From Aristolochia californica (Eukaryota > Streptophyta > Magnoliopsida > Piperales > Aristolochiaceae): 64,000 nucleotides of DNA. Each line of letters opens with the position of its first letter. The stretch's first letter is position 1. The DNA is taken from assembly GCA_029961685.1 (NCBI GenBank), contig JARWKL010000004.1, positions 34,296,986 through 34,360,985 on the forward strand. The letters run 5' to 3'. The translations under genes and the position numbers were made by a program. The notes beneath the pieces were generated by a model. That model saw nothing but the letters and a program-made list of their open reading frames with translations, did not search any database and was not told where the DNA came from. This document shows positions 57,013 through 64,000 of this stretch, in pieces.

Positions 57013-57117
57013 GCTTGTTTCTTGCTAACAAAATAAGAGAAGACACAAATGAAGTTAATGGATTTTTTCATTGACAAAACTGCGATACAAACAAAAAGGG
57101 AATCTCAATTACATAAA

Positions 57118-59050
57118 TTACTTAATAGAATTGAGTCCCATATGTTCAACATGTCCCTTATAAACAGCAGGTGGTAGACCTTTTGTGAACGGATCAGGGA
57201 TCATTAATTTGGTACTGATGTATTCCACAACCACCTTATTTGCTTTGACATGTTTTCGAATAGCTAAAAACTTTATGTCAATATGTTTACTACGACTTCC
57301 GTTCATATTGTTCTTGGCCAAAAACACTACTATAGAATTGTAGCAATAAATTCTTAATGGCTTAGAAATGGTGTAAACAATTTTAAAACCTGAAATAAAA
57401 CTTTTCAACCATATAGCCTGTGATGACGCTTCAAAACATGCTACAAACTCTGCTTCAATGGTAGAAGTAGCAATCAAAGATTTTTTTGCACTTCTCCAAG
57501 AAATGGCCCCTCCAGGTAATAAGAAGACGAATCTCGATGTTGAATTTCTCGAATCAAGGCAGCCAGCAAAATCAGAGTCAGAATATCCAATCACTTCCAG
57601 ATGATCAGATTATCTGTACATAAGCTTGTAGTCTTTTAGTCCCCTGAAGGTATCGCGTGACTTTCTTTGCAGCTTTCCAATAGTCCAAATCGGGATTACT
57701 TTGATATATGCCCAATATTCCCAATGGATATGCTATGTCAGGTCGTGTGCAAACATGAGCATACATTAAACTCCCAATTGTAGAAGCATAGGGAATATTT
57801 TTTACTTGTTCCCTCTCTAAATTATTTCGTGGACCTTGTTCCAAACTTAATTTGTCACCTTTCACAATAGGTGCAACACCAGATGAGCAATTACTCATAC
57901 GACGTCTCTCTAGAATTTTGTTGATATAGGCTTCTCGAAACAATCCTAATGTCCCTTAGGATCTGTCTCTATCAATCTTTATGCCTATGACATAAGCAGC
58001 TTCACCCATATTCTTCATATAAAATTTCAACGAGAGAAATCGATTGACCTAATGAAGTAATCCTAAATCACACTAAGCAAGTAAAATATCACCTACATAT
58101 AGGACTAAGAAAACTATTTTGCTCCCACTGACCTTATGGTATATACATTGATCCATGATATTCTTCGTAAATCCAAATGAAGAAATAATATCATGAAATT
58201 TTAAATACCACTGACAGGAGGCTTGTTTTAGTCCATATATAGATTTCTTAAGTCTACAAACCAAGTGATCATTTCCCACTAAAATGAAACCTTCAGGTTG
58301 GTTCATGTAAACCTCTTCTTTTAGGTCTCCATTTAGGAAAGTCATTTTCATATCCATTTGATGTAACTCCATATCAAAATGAGTTACTAATGCCATAATT
58401 ATCCGAAATGAATCCTTCTTTGAAACAGGAGAGAAGGTTTTGTGATAATCAATTCCTTCTTGTTGACTAAATCCTTTGGCTACTAATCTTTCCTTATATC
58501 TTTCAATATTGCCTAAAGAGTTTTTTTTGGTTTTGAAAACCCATTTACAGCCAATGGCCTTCCCCCCTTGAGGCAATTCAACAAGATCTCAGACTTGGTT
58601 ATTAGCCATTGAATCCAACTCTTCCTTCCTGGCATCAGTCCATAATGTGGATTTTTTTCCACTCATGGCCTGTGAAAACGTAATAGGATCATCTTCAGCA
58701 CAAATGTCCATGTTAGATTCTTGAAAGTACACTTCATAATCTGAAGAGATTGCAGGTTTTCTAACTCGTGAAGATCTTCTTAATGGCACTTCAACATTTT
58801 CAGGTTGAGAATGTTGAGTAACCTGATCTATAGGAGTATCCTCATGATGAGATGGTTCTTCAACTATTGGTTGTACTTGAATTATCGAATCCTGATGATT
58901 TTTATGAACAACAACCAATCTATCCGAAGTTGTAGCAGCAGGTGGAGTATTTGTATGCTTCTCAAAAACTAAGTTTCGAGGTTGGCTACTCCCACTAATC
59001 TCATCATTCTCAAGGAACCTTGCATTCTTAGATTTGACAATTCTTGTCGA
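57118..59050 (-). pseudogene. M3 pol: RT and RNase H
   Basis: The best-preserved M pol: [72 protein letters not shown], catalytic loop YVGD (near 58095, Asp changed to Gly), IGSLMYAHVCTRPDIAY, RNase H GYSDSDFAGCLDSRNSTS through HIDIKFLAIRKH and DPFTKGLPP (57118-57594). Linker PLRRSSRVRKP is at 58589-58918. Frameshifts lie near 57950-58080. Confidence 0.9.
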
Positions 59051-59898
59051 ACGAGGTGCAAAAAGTAGCTAACAAGCTTACTAAACATGTAATAAAGCCA
59101 AAAATTGTATATTTACCTATATAAGTAATCCAAACAAATAAATCAGCGTGCCATTATAATCTTTCCCGTGGGCTTAGATTATAACACATATGCGATTTGT
59201 GTCTCTTTATGATGAGATCTAGAAATTTGTTTGTAAAGGAATATTCTAGGCCTGTGGCAGTTAGAATTTTTTTAAAAATATTTATTTCCCATCCTGATTA
59301 ATCACATAAATATAACATTTACTCTGTGGGATTAAATTATGATATCTCGGTGATTAATCACAATTTTTTATGTCATTAACTTTATGTGACTAAACTTAAT
59401 GTCATTTGACATTTGCATAATTAAGAATGTTGTGGGAATTACTCAATTATTCAAAATGTAAACCTAAATATGACATAAAAAATAATTGACTAAAATGAAT
59501 GTCAATTAATAATCCATTTGATTCAACCCAAACGACTCGATAAAGTCCGAGTCGAGTCAACTTGTCTGACTTGTTGCATCTAGACCGATCATGCGCAACC
59601 AATACGAGTTGACTCAGCCAAGTCAACTCGTTATTTCATTGAAATTGTTTTACCTATGTTTCAATTTTTTTTATTTACGTGCACTGGAGGTCGTCTTCAC
59701 GTGCAGAGATGACTCTTAGCGTCCACGGTAGCCCTTTGCCGGACGTCGCCTCCTATCAGACTTCGACCAGCGTCATCCGACGGTGACGTCGACAGAAGTA
59801 CAACGCTGAGCAAGACGCCGATTGGCTCCACAACACCGGCGCTCGCAGAGTACACAGAGAGCTCCTCTCCACGGAAATGACTCCATATCAGAGAGGGA
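59051..59898 (-). other. M3 leader with inferred intron
   Basis: The acceptor is mutated to TTTTTGCAC at 59056; the donor GTAAAA is intact at 59653. The GC-rich leader exon is 59654-59898. Confidence 0.5.
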
Positions 59899-59910
59899 GC
59901 TCTGATACCA
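59899..59910 (-). other. Primer-binding site of M3
   Basis: TGGTATCAGAGC on the element strand. Confidence 0.88.
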
Positions 59911-59912
59911 CA

Positions 59913-60262
59913 TGTAGGAATGCTTTAAATAGAATTTCGAAATCATATAAGAAATTCATAAACCAAAATCATCCCTTCTGACATTGTGTCAACTTCCAAC
60001 AAACAGAGCTTCTCCACTATCTTCTCCGGCCAACAGAATGTCTCGTCTATCACAGAGGCTCATCGATGGCAACGTTCATGCATACCTCTACAAGACCATA
60101 CCCCATTTTATTGGCTCCTCTCCATCAAAGAAGACCACCAAACGACGGGAAACCAAAAGGTCGTAACCGGTGACCACTGTCAGTGGAAAACAATATCACG
60201 GATGGGTCACTTAAGTGACGGATCGTGAACTGTCTAGGTGATGGTTTGTTAACCGTCTTACA
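59913..60262 (-). repeat. 5' LTR of M3
   Basis: 350 bp, the same length as M0's LTR, with CATCG on its right. Confidence 0.88.
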
Positions 60263-60267
60263 CATCG

Positions 60268-61371
60268 AACCGCAGTCAAGAGGAGTAGTCACAGAGCACT
60301 GAGAGAGTGAGACGTCGTAATGTAACCCTGTATACATCGACGTGTTGCGTTCATCGGCCGCACATCAGCGACGATGACACCTGAGGAAGGAGACGACGGT
60401 GCAGGGATGGTGAGTAGAGTCCTAAACGGATGAGACGAATGGACGAGATGCCTGGTAGTGAGCAATAGAGAGCGGCTTGACCGAACAGAGGGGAGACCGG
60501 TGTAGTGTGCGCTGGTGTTCCATGCTCTCGTTGGAGCACAGCCAAAGACAGGAGCACGACATCATGCTCTCTAGCTGTCCCGAACCACTGTACGCACAAG
60601 AGTACCAAACGTTCTCACGGCCCATCAAACCCCAGTGTTATCATTGGATACACTTAATTCATATATAATAACAGGAAAAATAGAATATTTTAGTTATCAT
60701 TCTTTTTCATTTTAGTGCATATGGATTAAATAATTGGATATGCATATAAGAATGTTTAATATGTATTAATTTTTATATGTGAAAATTTTATTTAGGTTTT
60801 ATGCATACTTAATCTTCTATGCATATTATGATTGACCTAAATATAAGAAATTAATAATTGGCATAAATTTTAGTCAATTATTTTGATGTCATATTTTGGT
60901 TTACATTTGAATAATTAAGAAATAACCATAACATTCTTAATTATGGAAAATGTCTAGCGATATTAAGTTTAGTCACATAAAGTTAATGACATAAAATTTT
61001 GTGATTAACCATGGAAAGTTAATAATTTAACCTCACGTGGTAATTTTTATATTTAAGTGATTAATTAGAATTGGATAGGCAAATTTAAAACAAATTTTTG
61101 GTCGCCCACAGGCCTAGAAAATTCCTTTAGAGATAATTTTTTAAAGACATCATAAAGCAAGATAAATCATTTGTGTTATAATCTAAGCCAACTCACATGT
61201 TGATTAATTTTTTTGAATTTATTTACATAGGTAAATATTCAGTTTTTGGTTCCATTGCATGTTTTAATAAACATTGTTGTTTATTTTGCAGTTCTTCAAA
61301 CTTTATCTATTCCAAATTTTTATTCCTCCAATATTATTCCTCTGAATGGTATTAATTATGATGATTGGAGC
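60268..61371 (+). mobile_element. P4 leader and gag start
   Basis: Same layout as the other P leaders. Acceptor TTTTGCAG (61284-61291), then gag to IIPLNGINYDDW (about 61371), where a deletion between 'gattgg' and 'tggagcc' removes the rest of the fragment and the S1 start. 60860-61080 is inverted relative to 59310-59520. Confidence 0.7.
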
Positions 61372-61558
61372 CTAATTAATGCCTTACGCTAAGTTGGTTG
61401 CGGATCGACCTTTGCGGTAAGGTCGACATGGGGGTTGGAAGGGGGGCGGAGATCCCATCTGATCCACAATATATTGATTGTTGTTTCATTAAGGGCAGTT
61501 TAGGAATTTCATTCTTGTAATGCGGTTTCCCTAGTTTTTTCTTTATATTGGGGGTTTT
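61372..61558 (+). mobile_element. Solo LTR S1 remnant in P4
   Basis: Starts inside S1 ('agcctaattaatgcc') and ends at 'attgggggtt', where the LTR of M4 begins. Both ends are truncated. Confidence 0.75.
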
Positions 61559-64000
61559 CTTTAAAAAGAATTTCAAAGCCATATATGAAATTCATAAACC
61601 AAAATCGTACCTCCTGACATGGTGTCAACTGCCTGCGAACAGAGCATCTCTGGCTAACAGAATGTCTCATCTATCATAGAGGCTCATCAATGGCAACATT
61701 CAGGCATACCTGCTAGACCGGAACCCCTTTTATAGGCACCTCTCCATCAAAGGAGACCACCAAATGACGGGAAACCGAAAGGTCGTAATCGGCGACCATC
61801 ATCAGTGGAAAATCGTCTGGCGGATGGGTCACTTAAGTGACGGATTGTGAACCATCTTACAGTCTCCCACTTGACCCATACGTCTACTAAATATGTGTCA
61901 TTGACACATCTTCATGAATATTTTCCATAGATATAATTTCCTTATACTCAAAAAAAGAAGATTAAATTACATGTATCGTGGTGGTAAGTCCTTTAGAGAA
62001 AGTATTACCCTCCACGAATTATAATGCAACTGTCTCCTTTGAATAAGAACCTTATGTGGCAAATTTCTTTATGAATGAACTTGCATAATGCTCATTCAGG
62101 ATCATCTTATATTGTCATTCTTTAAACTTTATGTATACAACTAAATAAGAGAAGACACAAATGAAGTTAATAGAGTTTTTCATTGACAAAATTGTGATAC
62201 AAACAAAAAGGGAATCTCAATTACATAAATTACTTAATAGAACTGAGTCCCATATGTTCAACATGTCCCTTATAAACAACAGGTGGTAGACCTTTTGTGA
62301 ACGGATCATGGATCATTAATCCGGTACTGATGTGTTCCACAACCACCTTGTTTGCTTTGACATGTTCTCGAATAGCTAAAAATTTTATGTCAATATGTTT
62401 ACTACTATTTCCGCTCTTATTGTTCTTGGCCAAAAACACTGCTGCGAAATTGTAGCAATAAATCCGTAATGGCTTAGAAATGGTGTTAACAATTTTAAGC
62501 CCTTAAATAAAACTCCTCAACCATATAGCCTGTAATGACACTTCAAAACATGTTACAAACTTTGCTTCAATGGTAGAAGTAGCAATCAAAGAATTTTTTG
62601 CACTTCTCCAAGAAATGGCTCCTCCAGGTAATAAGAAGACGTATCTCGATGTTGACTTTCTTGAATCAAGGAAGCCAGCAAAATCAGAGTCAGAACATTC
62701 AATCACTTCTTGATGATCAGATCGTCTGTACATTAGCTTGTAGTGTTTTAGTCCCCTGAAGGTATCGCGTGACTTTCTTTACTGCTTTCCAATAGTCCAA
62801 ATTGGGATTACTTTGCTTTGATATATGCCCAACATTCCCATTGCATATGCTATGTCACTTCGTGTGCAAACCTGAGCATACATTAAACTCCCAACTGTAG
62901 AAGCATAGGGCATATTTTTCATTTGTTCCCTCTCTAAATTTTTTCGTGGACCTTGTTCCAAACTTAATTTGTCACCTTTCACAATAGGTACAACACTAGA
63001 TGAGCAATTATTCATACGATATCTCTCTAGAATTTTGTTGATATAGGCTTCTTGAGACAATCCTAATGTCCCTTGGGATCTGTCTCAATCAAACTTTATG
63101 CCTATGACATAAGTAGCTTCGCCCATAACCTTCATATAAAATTTCAACGAGAGAAATCGATTGACCTCATGAAGTAATCCTAAATCACTTGAAGCAAGTA
63201 AAATATCACCTACATATAGGACTAAGAAAATTATTTTGCTCCCACTGACCTTATGGTATATACATTGATCCATAATATTCTTCATAAATCCAAATGAAGA
63301 AATAACATCATGAAATTTTAACTACCACTGACGGGAGGCTTGTTTTAGTCCATAAATAGATTTCTTAAGTCTACAAACCAAGTGATCATTCCCCTCTAAA
63401 ATGAAACCTTCAGGTTGTTTCATGTAAACCTCTTCTTCTAGGTCTCCATTTAGGAAAGCCGTTTTCACATCCATTTGATGTAACTCCATATCAAAATGAG
63501 CTACTAATGTCACAATTATCCAAAATGAATCCTTCTTTGAAACAGGAGAGAAGGTTTCATGATAATCAATTCCTTCTTGTTGAGTAAATCCTTTGGCTAC
63601 TAATCTTGCCTTATATCTTTCAATATTGCCTAAAGACTTTTTTTTTGTTTTGAAAACCCATTTACAGGCAATGACCTTCCCCCTTTTAGGCAATTCAACA
63701 AGATCTCAAACTTGGTTATTAGCCATTGAATCCAACTCTTCCTTCATGGCATCATTCCATAATGTGGATTTTTTTCCACTCATGGCCTGTGAAAACGTAA
63801 TAGGATTTTTATGAACAACAACCAATCTATCTGAAGTTGTAGAAGAAGGTGGAGTATTTGTATGCTCTTCAAAAACTAAGTTTCGAGGTTGGCTACTCCC
63901 ACTAATCTCATCATTCTCAAGGAACCTTGCATTCTTAGAATCGACAATTCTTGTCGAACGAGATGAACAATAAAATATGTATTCCTTAGACTTTTTCGCA
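61559..64000 (-). mobile_element. M4: copia element, runs off right edge
   Basis: Truncated 3' LTR (about 61559-61861), polypurine tract GTCAAGTGGGAGAC on the element strand (61862-61875), 3' untranslated region and pol. Unlike M2 and M3 it continues past the shared deletion point: 'gaacgagatgaacaataaaat' at 63957 onward matches M1 at 18441. Confidence 0.88.
62230..64000 (-). pseudogene. M4 pol: integrase end, RT, RNase H
   Basis: RNase H KHIDIKFLAIREH..FTKGLPPVVYKGHVEHMG (62230-62439) and ECSDSDFAGFLDSRKSTS (62503-62733); VGSLMYAQVCTRSDIAYAMG (62779-63060); catalytic loop YVGD (near 63205); [68 protein letters not shown] (63322-63693). A deletion near 63805 removes part of the linker. Frameshifts separate the frames. 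Confidence 0.9.

Larger units (their letters stand above)
57013..60262 (-). mobile_element. M3: copia deletion derivative, 3' LTR lost
   Basis: Right end intact: primer site 59899-59910, LTR 59913-60262, flank CATCG (60263-60267). The left end is cut within the 3' untranslated region at 57013, losing polypurine tract, 3' LTR and left target site. It shares with M2 the internal deletion joining integrase to the leader acceptor (59056). That loss coincides with deletion of everything equivalent to ~9.85-16.4 kb of repeat 1. Confidence 0.88.

Noticed and set aside
1..64000. A novel defence, toxin or multi-gene system
   Set aside because: Every coding region recognised is copia gag-pol, PAE or F-box; the only unknown frame (11997-12338) stands alone, and no co-directed unknown genes occur.

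Overview
The window is plant nuclear DNA, almost certainly from an angiosperm. The evidence is Ty1/copia retrotransposons with Met-initiator-tRNA primer sites, introns in a pectin acetylesterase gene copy, an F-box gene copy, and a piece of plant-type 5S rRNA. It is AT-rich, and I found no intact host gene. Nearly every open frame is a fragment of a decayed retrotransposon or a broken host gene. I found no CRISPR, operon, phage or bacterial-type system.

The main architecture is a tandem segmental duplication, all copies in the same orientation. Each repeat holds, left to right: a minus-strand copia element M; the plus-strand copia element P into which M is inserted (leader, then gag broken by a 404-bp solo LTR S1, then gag broken by the non-autonomous LTR element Q, then zinc knuckle, protease and pre-integrase); an abrupt fusion of P to the 3' two-thirds of a 5S rRNA gene; an intron-containing pectin acetylesterase (PAE) pseudogene; a ~266-bp-period AT-rich tandem repeat; an F-box pseudogene; then the next M. 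Repeat 1 runs ~1-15.9 kb, repeat 2 ~15.9-41.8 kb, repeat 3 ~41.8-57.0 kb (its right half is deleted), and repeat 4 starts at 57.0 kb. Another P/M junction lies at 61.56 kb, and the array runs off both ends of the window.

Target-site duplications (TSDs) give a relative history. M in P (CATCG), S1 in P gag (TGCGG) and Q in P gag (ATTAG) have the same insertion points in every repeat that retains the region, so they predate the duplications. Later insertions occur in one repeat only: a gypsy-like solo LTR in S1 of repeat 1 (2399-3784), copia element E in M1 (18742-24100, TSD CATTA, non-canonical TG...CT LTR ends), copia element R in Q of repeat 3 (48029-53452), and a 400-bp TRIM in the reverse transcriptase of R (51692-52091, TSD CCTTG). 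Two M copies (M2, M3) share one internal deletion.

No gene set here works together as a functional pathway. The value of the window is as a record of nested transposition, tandem duplication and microhomology deletion. All identifications come from reading motifs and repeats by eye; no alignment or database search was run.
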